Shown in pieces: positions 50,910 to 61,077 of a DNA stretch of 64,000 nt. Source of the DNA: Trichuris trichiura (taxonomy: Eukaryota > Nematoda > Enoplea > Trichinellida > Trichuridae); contig JBAJFE010000014.1 in assembly GCA_037903355.1 (NCBI GenBank), positions 3,658,001 through 3,722,000 of the forward strand, read 5' to 3'. The position numbers were made by a program, and so were the translations under genes. The notes under the pieces are model-generated. The model ran no database searches. It saw nothing but the letters and a program-made list of their open reading frames with translations, and had not been told where the DNA came from. Position 1 is the stretch's first letter. The number at the start of each line of letters is the position of its first letter.

Positions 50910-53900
50910 TCAGAAGCATTGAGCGCTTTGGTGAATGTACCGTCGCCAAAATGCTTGGGGGATAGAAAGTAGGGTGAGCATTGCCTATAAATTCAGTTTT
51001 TAACACCGGTTTTCATGAAAGTGCTTAAGTTTTAATTTAACTCTTTGTTCTAGTAGTTCTTCACTGCATCCGTTTTTTTCTGCCAGCGATGACCGGAATA
51101 CAATATGTCCGAATGTTCTAGCCAGGCCAGCTTTGGTTCTGCTGTAGGTAGTACTCATCTGCACCATCCTGAAAGCGATTGAGTATGACCTTCTGAACGT
51201 ATTGGTAAAAAACTCACTCTGTTAAATGGATAAGAAGAAACGCTAAAGTGTCACGATTAGGCAGTGGCAGTTCTTCAAAGGTTTTCCTAAGGCTTTTTGC
51301 TGTGCGGTTCGCGTTCTTCTCACTGCAGCATTTCAAAAATTCCCTTGTAGACGCTCGTGGAATCAATGGCTCAGCTAATTGTTCCAGAAACGCTTTAACG
51401 CATGAAGTTAAAACGTTCACATTTTCAATGGTTTTCTGTTATAACTCGGATCAGTGGTTTGGTTGAAAATGATAACCGTTCTTACCAAGTTTGGAGCAGT
51501 ACGGCAGGTAAGAAATTTTTCAAGCAATTCTAATGCCTGATCTTCGTTTCTGCGAAACATAAAAATGTCGTAAATTTCAGAGCAGATGACCATTTTTTAA
51601 CAGAAGTCAAACTAAGTTTTTCGAACCAGTATTTTTTATTCTGTTTAGGCAATTGGAATAAGATGGCAGGATCGAATGTCACGCTTAGAAAACTCAGGAT
51701 TATGGAATGCTACAAATATCAAGCATTTCTTATAGTATCAATAATTACCGTTCAGAATTTCAGTAAGACGAAAACAAACGATATAGAATCTGCAAGCATA
51801 TGGAACTTTCCAGAGAAATTGTATGAGAAGAACGGGCAACAACTGAAAGAGTTGAGCATAACAGATTCAATTCTCTGAACTTCCTTTAAATCCTACAATT
51901 TATTGGTTGTAGAAGGAAGATCCTTTCTCTGTAAGCTAACCATCATGTAAAAATAAATGCTCAGTGTGGTTGAAAACAGTCTGGCTTTTTGTCGCTTCTC
52001 TTCCTGATTGTGTACCTTAACAGCGGCTTGATATCACTTGCTGCTCAAAACGCAAGCTATTATTCTGCAATTTATGGATTCAGAGTTTTCAGGAAATAAT
52101 CCATTTATTCAACATAAATAGTCCTATGTGTAGATGAGAAAAATTATTATGGAGAGAAAGAGAGCACCTTGGAATTTTCCTAAAATTGGAACCCTCAAGT
52201 TCTTTGTTGACCTTCAGTTTTGTAGCAGTGTACAGGGATATATGAGAGAAATCGAGCACTTTTTTTGGCTTCTTTTTGTACGGATTTTCTGTCCCGTTGA
52301 AAAAAACTTTTATTAATAAACTGTCCGTAGCTTTCGGGTCCGAACTTGACCCGTCATACCATGGAGAAGGCAATACTAGCCTCGGCTGTTGTGGAACACG
52401 CATCACATTGCAATCTAAGCCTTGGCGCAAGAGTTTTATGTTATGAAAAGAATGCACGCTTACGAAAACTTGAAAAATTAAAAAATTAAGGAAGCTCTGT
52501 ATATTAGAAACAACACAACCTACAACTGAAATAAAGGAGCCGAAATAAATGAAATATGGACGAATATTGTAACCCGCTCGAATTGTTGCTCGCTCAACTA
52601 AAATTGGATACACCCGCTCGAACTGCTGACAGACAAAGAGAAAAGAACTACAAGGCCCACTTTAAAACACGGGCCTTTAAACAGCTATACACCTTGCACA
52701 TTACTAGTGCACTTTATTCATACGTCAATCCTTAGACCGCTGATGACGGGTCAAGTTCGGACTCGAAAGCTACGGGCAGTTTATTAATAAAAGTTTTTTT
52801 TTCAACGGGACAGAAAATCCGTACAAAAAGAAGCCAAAAAAATGAAATTATTTGGTCCCGTACGAAGATACTATATCTTCAGAAATCGAGCACTTTTTTA
52901 TTTGAAAAGGGCTGCTTACATGGTTGCCAAATGAAAAGCAGCAAGCAAGGCACTTACTCGTTAGTTTCATAAAGACCAACTGGGAGTGGGTTTCGTTGTT
53001 CAATTTCAACTAAACAGTGAAGTAATAACTGCGGAATGTATGGTGGCGATTGGGGCACATAATCGACCAATCTTCCTCTCGTCTTCTTTGAGCTACTCGT
53101 ATTTGGAATGCAAAACGATACGGCGTTGTTAAGACATTCTTTGTGGCACAACATTAGGCAATTCAGGCAACGCATTGCACTTTTTCTGAAGCAAATACGA
53201 TTGTCACAGACATGACAAGTCTCTGCCCGGATGATCGTTTTGCACAAAAGCATATGCGTCCTTTTGGAAAGGCAATCGATTAGGCGCGTTATTGACGGCC
53301 TCACGTCTAGTTCAATTTGCCTAAAGCAGTAATTTGTATTACCACACTGATCCCTTATACCGTTTGTCCCACCGGTTTGAATTTGCATTCTTGGGTTGAA
53401 ATGTCCCGTTGCTCTTCAATCGAATTCTTTCTGAAAACGTTCGTATTGGCCATTCGACTTTTTCAGAATTTTCAGTCCGCAAATTCCCATGATTCTAAAT
53501 CCGCACGTTATACTGGTTTTGTTTCTGATAAAATTATCTGCTTTATATTCATCTTGAATGTCTGACATGTTGGTGACGTCAATTGATTTCAAATCAGGCG
53601 CGCTGGTGCACATACGTCTGAGTCGGAGCGCAGAATCACGCAGTCTAGTAGTTCTGAAACCTCAGGTATGAAGTCCAAAAATTTCAGGATTGTGGAAACA
53701 ACCCCTTCATGATATAGCAATCATCTGTTTGGTCAAAATCAACTTCAGTACCAGAAGAAAGTGACTGCCAGTCATCAATCCTATTTCATGAGATCTATGT
53801 TAAACCATTAATAGTTTCAAAGTTGCTTCAGATGAATACTTGGAGTTATTGAGCAGGTTTTCTAGCCGAAATCTGTTTACGCTTGTGATTTCAGTGCATA

Positions 53901-54424
53901 CTTTCAGCATGGAGCGAACGGACTTTACTTTGGATTGCTGAGCACAAAATAAATAACCGGCTGAGTTGCACACGCCCTCACTTACCAGAAAGCAATTTTG
54001 CGTAAGAAGCGCTTGCCGTTCTTGGAGAACGGTCGCTAGTTGAGATCTAAATCGATAATATGACTCTTTAGTATTGGTCTTAAAAAATTCACTGTCGCCA
54101 TCTGACCTGCACTCAAGAAGCTTGGCCTTTTCTTCTTGAAACTCTTTGCGTAAGGATGTTAGTTCTTGTTCTCGTTTTGTCAATTCATTTTGGACAAACT
54201 GACGTGCGCTGTTGCATTCAGACCAATACTGGCACGAACTTTGAGCGAAAAATTGCAACATTTTTACCTCTGATATTAATAGTTTGCAGAAGTGTGCAAC
54301 CAAGAGAAAAAGGCAATAATAATCTGAACATACCTTCCTCAAGAAATGATGTGTACTGGTTTGAGAAACTTAAGTAGCTGTGTAACTCCGCCAATACTTC
54401 TCTTAATGCAGTGTAAGATTTCAT
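50910..54424 (-). CDS. RACGAP1: RACGAP1 / MgcRacGAP (CYK-4)-like centralspindlin subunit
   Basis: RACGAP1 with MKLP1 forms centralspindlin at the spindle midzone and drives cytokinesis. Minus-strand exons: 54334-54424 (MKSYTALREVLAEL), 53986-54269 (coiled coil rich in E, K, Q), 53806-53937, about 53706-53768 (SLSSGTEVDFDQTDD), about 53530-53650, the C1 exon down to 52958, about 51497-51560, a RhoGAP exon to about 51214, about 51000-51130 and a last exon ending at TGA 50910-50912. The C1 zinc finger is seen as HMLLCKTIIRAETCHVC...RCLNCLMLCHKEC. The RhoGAP domain follows: IPQLLLHCLVEIEQR, AFLEQLAEPLIPR, LPLPNRDTLAFLLIHL and LARTFGHIVF; the tail LLSIPQAFWRRYI matches the family. Odd: the arginine finger motif GLYR reads GLYE. 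A mini-PLE lies in the intron after the C1 exon. Some junctions are approximate. Confidence 0.87.
52267..52881 (+). mobile_element. Non-autonomous mini-Penelope in a RACGAP1 intron
   Basis: Flanked by direct repeats GAAATCGAGCACTTTTTT (52248-52266 and 52882-52899). The ends are inverted pseudo-LTRs: left 52267-52360 reads on the minus strand, right 52740-52870 on the plus. Between them about 250 bp derive from the endonuclease C-terminus (ARLRKLEKLKN-like, then GAEINEIWTNIVTR, with stops). RT and the nuclease core are absent. Opposite in orientation to its host gene. Confidence 0.83.
52740..52775 (+). ncRNA. Hammerhead-like core, right end of the mini-PLE
   Basis: CTGATGA, C, GGGTC, loop AAGTTCG, GACTC, GAAAGCTACGG; the stem has one mismatch. 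The left, inverted copy (52325-52358, minus) keeps a perfect stem but has lost the CTGA box. Confidence 0.5.
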
Positions 54425-54444
54425 GGTGACGCTTTCAGACGTTA

Positions 54445-54491
54445 CTGATTTGCATAAGTCCAGATAGGTCTAGTTGCCCTATGCAAATCAG
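54445..54491. promoter_or_regulatory. Inverted octamer pair upstream of RACGAP1
   Basis: CTGATTTGCATA at 54445-54456 and its exact complement TATGCAAATCAG at 54480-54491, 23 bp apart, start 21 bp upstream of the RACGAP1 ATG. Each contains the octamer ATTTGCAT bound by POU/Oct factors. The repeat is seen; regulation is inferred from its position. Confidence 0.4.
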
Positions 54492-55099
54492 TTGACCTCT
54501 ATCACTGCGCCACCGCGTTCGTTGTGAGAGCGGCGTAGCTTGTTAATCCTTCCTTAAATATTACCAATACCAGACAGTACACCCAAGTAACGGATCTTTT
54601 GCAACGATCATACGGGCTTTCGTTCTTCTGACCATGGAGTACCCGTTTCGCGGAGTAACAAAATTAATAATAAAATAAAATGATACCTTCATGTCTAAGC
54701 TTTAAATTTTCTTCCTTTCAACAATGACTACTATTTTTCCAAGAATCTTTTACTCATCCCGAACATTCTGAAAAAGGTTTTCGGTGAAGTCAGAGACCCA
54801 TAATTGATTGGCGGGACAAAGGGAAGTCTATTTTGCAATGCTTCCTTCCCGTTAATCCTGACGTTAAAAGTTTTTATTGATATTCCCTTTTAAACAAGTT
54901 TTTATTGATAAATATTTTGGAGCATTCGGTACACAGTTTGTTCAATCTTCAGCGGAATCTGAAAAGCAGATAATCCGGAAAGCGCAACAGCCACTGCGGA
55001 AAGCTGCGGCATTAACAGTCATTGTTGGAACGCCACGTTATTTTATACACTGCTCTTTTTAATTTTAAACACGGTTCAATGAACAAATAATAAAGCTCG
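54492..55099. other. Intergenic, nothing recognised
   Basis: Between the RACGAP1 start and a PLE fragment. AT-rich; no gene supported. Confidence 0.4.
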
Positions 55100-55900
55100 C
55101 AAGTTAAAAGAACGCAAAAGCCATGCTTAAAAATAATAGCAATCCAACCCCACAACAAGGAAGACCAATGTTGGATCTGAAAATTACCATGGAAAAAGCT
55201 GAACAAGCTTCTGCAGCTGCGGAACATGCAGCACAATGTAATCAGCCGGTCCAACCAAAAGTCTAATGCTACGAAAATGACTTACGGTTGCGAAGAATTA
55301 AAGAAGCTCTGTACATATGACACAATTTGACTGACAATCGCGATCAGGAAGTGGACATACGGAAATTATGGACAAATATTGTTACGCGCTACAATTGCTG
55401 CTCACTAAATGGATGATATACAAGAGCGCTTGGAACAAGTGAAGAAACAAGTCATTAACAAGTATGGAACAAATGGGAAATGGATCAAATTACGTACTAC
55501 ATGGAGCAAACAAGAAACGAATTAGCAAATATGGAATACAAATGAGAAATGGATAAAAAACGTGAATTAACAATGGAAGAAAATTTAAAAAATAAATCAA
55601 CCAACAGGTACACAAAAAATGTTACAAGATATGCAGAACAAGAGAAGCAGACAGCCGACAGACAGAGAAAAAATCCTCCAACAGAAAACTTTAAAACACT
55701 CGTTTTAAACCGTTAAAACGATTGAAGGATGACTTCGCACTCGCAGATTACATTTACTTTAAGACCGCTGAAGATGGGCCACGAGTGGCCCGAAAGCTCG
55801 GTAGAATAAAGTTTATTATATTTTTAATGGGACATACATTCCGTAAAAAAGAAACAGGTCAGCATGAAAAACCTTTTGTCTTCTGTCGCTTCCAAGATCT
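55100..55900 (+). mobile_element. 5'-truncated Penelope fragment with 3' pseudo-LTR
   Basis: Begins in the endonuclease C-terminus (NPTPQQGRPML-like, then EKAEQASAAAEHAAQC, RLRRIKEALYI, WTNIVTRYNCCSLN, with stop codons), continues through an A-rich 3' region, and ends with a pseudo-LTR holding CTGAAGA, T, GGGCCAC, GTGGCCC, GAAAGCTCGG (55768-55802), whose stem II is the longest in the window. The tail ACATTCCGTAAAAAAG follows as in other copies. Confidence 0.75.
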
Positions 55901-56089
55901 CTGGGAGGCAGAAGAAAGTAGGCTTTCTGTCAGGGCTCTATACTTTGTTGGTGGAAGTGTTTTTGGAAACGGAAGAAGATCCCACTTGTTGCACAAAATG
56001 AGGTAAGTTTCAGTACGCGGCAAAGATTAACTTTGGTTCATTTTTTCTTTTTTCTTTCTTCGAAAATTTTAGAATACTAACTTTGGTTC

Positions 56090-56336
56090 ATGATTAAGTT
56101 GTTTCTTCTTACTGGATGTGTGCCCCATTTGAAGTACAATGAACTTTTATTGTCCGTTGCTTTCAGGCCGTGCGTGACTCATCCTTAACGGCGATTTAAT
56201 ACCGCCGAGGATGGGTCACGAGCTGCCCGAAAGCTAAGGACTTTAAAAGTTTATTGCACTCCAAACGTGACATACATTCCGTAAGAAGAAAAAACTTAGT
56301 CATGAAAACCTAGTCTCGCACCAAAAAGCCATATTT
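56090..56336. mobile_element. Palindromic mini-Penelope
   Basis: Two pseudo-LTR halves head to head: minus-strand copy about 56139-56193, plus-strand copy about 56201-56300, separated by only about 7-10 bp. AACTTTGGTTC occurs on both sides (about 56078 and 56340), a likely target duplication, but the same word also occurs near 56030, so this is less certain. The plus core is CCGAGGA, T, GGGTCAC, GAGCTGCCC, GAAAGCTAAGG (56205-56239), more eroded than the other copies. Confidence 0.6.
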
Positions 56337-56376
56337 TAAAAACTTTGGTTCGTTGCATAAGACTAACGTAAGTAGG

Positions 56377-56540
56377 TGTCATGTTTTGCGGTACATGAGG
56401 ACCGAAAGGTTTTTCCAAGATAGCAATTTACTAAGCAAGCACCCAGAAGCACACACCTTAGGAGAGAGCAACTGATCGTAACGCAGTGCGCAGGTTCTGT
56501 TCATACACAGTGCAATAGTCTCAGCGTTCAATACACAACA
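56377..56540 (-). repeat. 3' LTR of the gypsy element (164 bp)
   Basis: Starts TGTCATGTTTTGCGG, ends CAATACACAACA on the plus strand. About 10% different from the other LTR by eye, indicating an old insertion. Confidence 0.9.
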
Positions 56541-57419
56541 CCACCGCAGCCTTAGATGACATAATCGCGTAGATATGGGGGCGGGCGACGAGTCCTTATT
56601 GGACGTGACGAAATTGGCGGTGCCGCGGACGTTGGGCAACTGTCCGTGCGGGCGTCGAGTGTTCCTTCTTCATCATGATCCATGTGAAGCCTTTCTGTGG
56701 ACTTTGCTTGTCCTGAATCTGGGTCAGCAAGATTGTCCGGCAGAATGTGGTCGACATGACGCTGCGCGATTTTTCCGTCAGATGTAATCGCTCTGTATGA
56801 GACTGGGCCCGTGGGCTGAATGATGACCGCAGGCGTCCACTTTGGACCAGCGGAAAAATTCTTGACGAACACTGGTTGTTTGGTCTGTAAAACGCGCGGT
56901 TTGTTCGACAACGCAACGTCGTCTATCTTGCACTGGCGCATAACCGCGAAATCGGGATGAAGACGGTTGAGACGCGTTTTCAAGCGACGATTCATCAAAA
57001 GTTCGGCAGGAGATCGACCGGTCGTGACACATGGCGTCGTGTGTTGTGACAGCAAAAAGCTTGCCAGCCGCTGATTCAAGTTTCCCGTTGTCATGGGGCG
57101 GAGGGCGTCTTTCGCCGTTTGGACCATTCGCTCTGCTTGACCGTTACTTGACGGATGGTACGGCGATGTCCTTGCATGGCGAATTGAGTTCCTTTTGAGG
57201 AAGTCGCTAAATTCCGAAGACGTAAAAGCTGTCCCGTTGTCGGACACAACGGTGTCGGGAAGTCCGTGCGTGGCAAACATCCATCGCAATTCTCGAAGCA
57301 GTGCGCTTGCTGATAGCGTAGCGACTGGCACAACTTCGAGCCATTTAGAAAATGAATCTACAGCGATCAGAAATAGCCGCCCTTGGAATGGCCCGGCAAA
57401 GTCTACATGCACTCTAGAC

Positions 57420-57879
57420 CAGCCACTCTCAACCTTTTCTGCGCTAGGCCCCCCTTGGAAGGTGTCCTCCCCCTTTTCCTATTGGTCGATTAATTTTTGC
57501 GTTTCTTGTATAGGAGCCAATCAGCTTTCAACGGCAACCTCCTAGGATCAAGTTAATGCAATGATACAGTGCGAATATATAGTCGTCAAATCATTTGAAA
57601 AGAGCACTTGGGGTTCTTCGAAACTAACAATGAAACAACTTCGTCGAGTCGAATGAGAATTTATGCCAATCCCCTGTAAAGGGATGCTGCTAACGGTTAA
57701 CGAATCCTCTATAGAGGACTGGCATAAATTTTCACCCTTCTGATCTACCTAACTACGCTTGTTCCAATAAGGCTTCTCAGCCCCCTTGACGGCCTCCTGC
57801 CCCCCCCCCCCCCCTCCCCTGAAAAATTTTCGATTTCGGCCCCCCTGACACCCTCTCGGCCCCCCGTTGAGAATGACTT
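57420..57879. mobile_element. hAT MITE (460 bp) inside the gypsy integrase
   Basis: Flanked by the direct repeat CTCTAGAC(CA) (57412 and 57880). The ends CAGCCACTCTCAACC and GTTGAGAATGACTT are hAT-type inverted repeats related to the MITE at 4555-4747. The interior holds C-rich runs, including a long poly-C tract near 57800, and no ORF of note. Removing it makes the integrase reading frame contiguous apart from the nearby TGA. Confidence 0.85.
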
Positions 57880-60713
57880 CTCTAGACCATGGCGATCAGG
57901 TTACTTCCCACGGATACGTGGGAGCCTTCACGCGCTCGTGCCTTGACTCCTGACACAGGCGGCACTTCTTGACGCGTTCTTCAATGTGTCGGACGATGCC
58001 GGGATGGCCGAAATGTAGCTCGTCCAGCACAGCGTTCCTTCCCTCTTCCGGGATGACGACGCGGTTGCCCCAGAGGAGACATCCCAAGTGACAAGATATT
58101 TCGTGCTGTCGCCTTATAAAAGGCAAAAAATGGTCCTCAACTGGACCTGACGGCCAGCCCTTCCATGCCCAGTTGAGAACACGAGCTATTACGGGGTCAC
58201 TGGCAGACATTGCGCCGATCTCTGACGCGTTTAGTGGAGGACTAGGCAACTCCTCTAGAAAGCGGACTTCAGCCAGAGGCGGGATGCGAATTTCAGCTGT
58301 AGGAGCTGGTAGTCTGCTTAGACCATCTGAGTGAGGGAGGAATGGCGTTACCAAGACGGTAGAGTAGTTCGTAATCGTAAGCTCTTAGTAGCTGTGACCA
58401 GCGTAGCAATCGCGGTGAAAGTATTTGAGGCGTAGCCTTTTCTGGGGTGAGCAATCCCAGTAAGGGCTTGTGATCTGTCACGATCGTAAACCGATGGACG
58501 TAAAGGTAATCGTGGAACTTTTTCACGCTGCTGACGATGGCCAGCGTTTCGCGGTCTATTTGAGCGTAGTTGCGTTCTGTCCGAGTCATCGTTCGTGAAA
58601 AGAAGGCTATTGGTGCTTCGCCTCTTTTTCCCATGTCGTGGGCTAACACGGCTCCTATGCCGTACTGCGATGCGTCACACGTGAGAGCAATGGGAAGTGA
58701 TTTATCGTAACCAACAAGAAAACCTTCATGCGAAAGCAATTGCTTGACTTTCTTGAACGCTTCGTCGTGCACATGAGTCCATTCCCATTTTGTGTTCGCT
58801 CGAAGTAGCTCGTGCAGGGGTTCAGCGACAGTCGCTTTATCTTTCCAAAAATTATGGTAGAAATTCAACAAGCTGAGGAATGCTTGCCATTCCTTTTTGT
58901 CGTTAGGAGCAGATGCTTTATGGATTGCGTCAGTCTTTGCCTTAAATGGATGATTACCCGAAACATTCAGGCGGTAACCGAGAAAGTCGACGCTTTGCAC
59001 TCCGAAAAGGCATTTGTCCTTGCGAACACGAAGACCGGAAGAACGAAAGCGGTTGAAAACATCTCGTAAGCGGTTAGCTAAAGCGTCGTCTGAGTCGGCC
59101 TTCACCAAAATGTCGTCGAAATATGGTGTTACTCCCGGAATGCCGCGGAGCAGATTCTCCATACACGACTGAAAAATTCCCGGAGCAGTGCATACGCCAA
59201 ATTGGAGACGTTTAACGCGGAAAGCGCCTCTGTGCGTCACTATCGTTTGAGCGTCGGCGGGACTGTCGCCGACACGAATTTGAAAATAAGCGTTCGCGAG
59301 ATCCAGTTTTGCATAAGCTCTTCCGCCTGCTTGTGAGCGAAGTAACCGATCCACTTGTGGAATTGGGTACGGATGTTGACGTAAAGCCTTATTGATAGTG
59401 CACTTGTAGTCAGCACATAGGCGAACTTCGCCGTTCTGTTTCATCACCGGAACAACAGGCGTGGCCCATGCAACGTTTTCGGTAGGTTCCAGTACGCCGT
59501 GGCGAATGAGTCGGTCAATTTCGGCGTCCATTTTTGGGACCAAGGCGATTGGGACTCTTCTGGCCTTCATTTGAATTGGCTTTACGGAAGGGTCAAGCTG
59601 TAGATGTACTGGGGGTCCCTTGTACGCACCCAAGTCGTCGTGGCCAAAAACGTCGGCGAATTCACTGAGTACGTGTCCGATTGGATTACTATCAATGTGA
59701 TGAATGCCGACAAGGCGAATGCCCAAGGTTTCGAACCAGTCGCTTCCGAGAAGACTAGTCCTACGTCCCTTGGCGACATAGAGACGAAGACGTCTCTTGT
59801 GGCAACCGTACGACACATCGACGGTACGGACTCATGTGAGGGGAACAACTTGCCGTTGAAAGTCAACTAACCTTAGACGACATGGCTCAATGGGCGGCCC
59901 CGTTGATTTCCAAAGCGAACGATAAGTTTCCTTGGAAATGACCATGAAGTCGGGTCCTGAATCTATTTCCATGCGACACGGCACGTTATTTATAATGACG
60001 GCTGTGCTTGTTTTCTTCTGGCGGTTGCTCGTGACGAACAGTATGCTATCTTCCCGATAGGCATCCGTTGGGGAATCGCTTACCTTGTGACGTAAGGTGT
60101 TGGCCGAAACCCTCTTGTTCATCGCATTCTCGCGTGCTGAGCTGACAGGAGAACTGCGTACATTTTTCGATCTGCAGACACGTTCGATGTGGCCCTCGCG
60201 AGAGCATCGCCGGCATATGGCGTTTCTGAACCAGCACTGGGACCTCGGGTTGTCGCCTCCGCACCCGGCGCACGGGTTTCGCCTGAACGCAGCGACGGTC
60301 CTTTGTTCGGCGTCTTTCGACGGGCGCACATTCCTGCCTTTGCGAATTTGCTGGGCGACAGCAGTTTCAGCGTGCGATCCGTTTGTTGAACGAATGTCTC
60401 TGGCCTGACTGGAAGCTGACTCAGCGGCAATCGCTTCTCGTATGGCGCTGTTCAGGTCGAGCTCTGCGCACGCAAGAAGACGTTTTTGTAGTTCCTCGTC
60501 CTTCAGGCCACACACGAGTTAGTCTCTGAGTCTCTCGCTCAGGTTAGATCCGAAATTGCAGTCGTCTTCAAGGTGACGGAGATCGGCTACATAGGCGGCA
60601 ACTTCCTCACCTTCCCGTTGGAGACGACGCTGGAAAGTGAAGCGTTGGTAAATCACTGACGGTTTCGGAATGAAATGACTCTTCAGGACATTGACAATGT
60701 CTATACATGCACA

Positions 60714-60754
60714 GGGGTTTCCCCGCGTGAGTTCGAATCTCACCCTCGTCGCCA
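60714..60754 (-). other. Extended tRNA-Ser-like primer-binding site
   Basis: Read on the plus strand this is the 3' part of a tRNA-Ser: variable arm GGGGTTTCCCCGC, T arm GTGAGTTCGAATCTCAC, acceptor strand CCTCGTCG and CCA. It ends one base before the 5' LTR (60756), where a primer site belongs. There is no 5' tRNA half, so it is not a tRNA gene. A usual primer site spans 18 nt or fewer; this one spans about 41. Confidence 0.75.
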
Positions 60755-60755
60755 G

Positions 60756-60925
60756 TGTCATGTTTTGCAGTACATGAGGACCCAAGGAGGAGGAGTTTCC
60801 CAAGATAGCAATTTACTAAGCAAGCACCCAAATGCACACACTGTTGAAGAGAGCAACTGATCGTAACGCAGTGCGCAGGTTCTGTTCATACACAGTGCAA
60901 TAGTCTCGGCGTTCAATACACAACA
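60756..60925 (-). repeat. 5' LTR of the gypsy element (170 bp)
   Basis: Starts TGTCATGTTTTGCAG and ends CAATACACAACA on the plus strand; followed by the target duplication GTAGG. Confidence 0.9.
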
Positions 60926-61077
60926 GTAGGATTGCAAAATTTTTTACGGTATCGCCTGTTGATGATAAACAAGACATTCACTCTGGAAATTTTGGGTACA
61001 AGCTTGACTCGTCGTCAACGATAAGAAGTTATCTGTGTTATGTGCAGTGTAAATCTCATAGTTCTTAACTATGCATG

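Larger units (their letters stand above)
56552..60803 (-). pseudogene. gypsy Gag-Pol, interrupted
   Basis: Minus strand, in order: gag core segment (QREGEEVAAYVADLRHL); an in-frame stop near 60519; the zinc knuckle region with CRRCSREGHIERVC (CCHC); protease MEIDSGPDF; a stop near 59830; RT (VRLCADYK, KLDLANAYFQI, TPYFDDILVK); RNase H (LTCDASQYGIGAVL, TDHKPLLGLL); a frameshift near 58340; integrase zinc finger (HFGHPGIV...CRLCQ); a TGA near 57893; the hAT MITE; integrase core with its three acidic residues (VHVDFAGP, VVSDNGTAF, NGQAERMVQ) and a C-terminal region ending RHVDHILPDN. Catalytic residues survive; at least three stops, one frameshift and one insertion mean it cannot make a polyprotein. 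Confidence 0.9.
56377..60925 (-). mobile_element. Ty3/gypsy LTR retrotransposon, mag-like, decayed
   Basis: Flanked by the 5-bp duplication GTAGG (56372-56376 and 60926-60930). Both LTRs start TGTCATG and end ACACAACA. On the minus strand: 5' LTR, tRNA-Ser-type primer site, gag remnant with CCHC knuckle, protease, RT, RNase H, integrase, 3' LTR. Very short LTRs and a tRNA-Ser primer recall the mag clade; that placement is from memory and not tested. A 460-bp hAT MITE splits the integrase. The element lacks the N-terminal part of gag and has stops and a frameshift. Confidence 0.9.

Noticed and set aside
60714..60754. A tRNA-Ser gene
   Set aside because: Only the 3' half is present, and it sits exactly at a primer-binding position beside an LTR.
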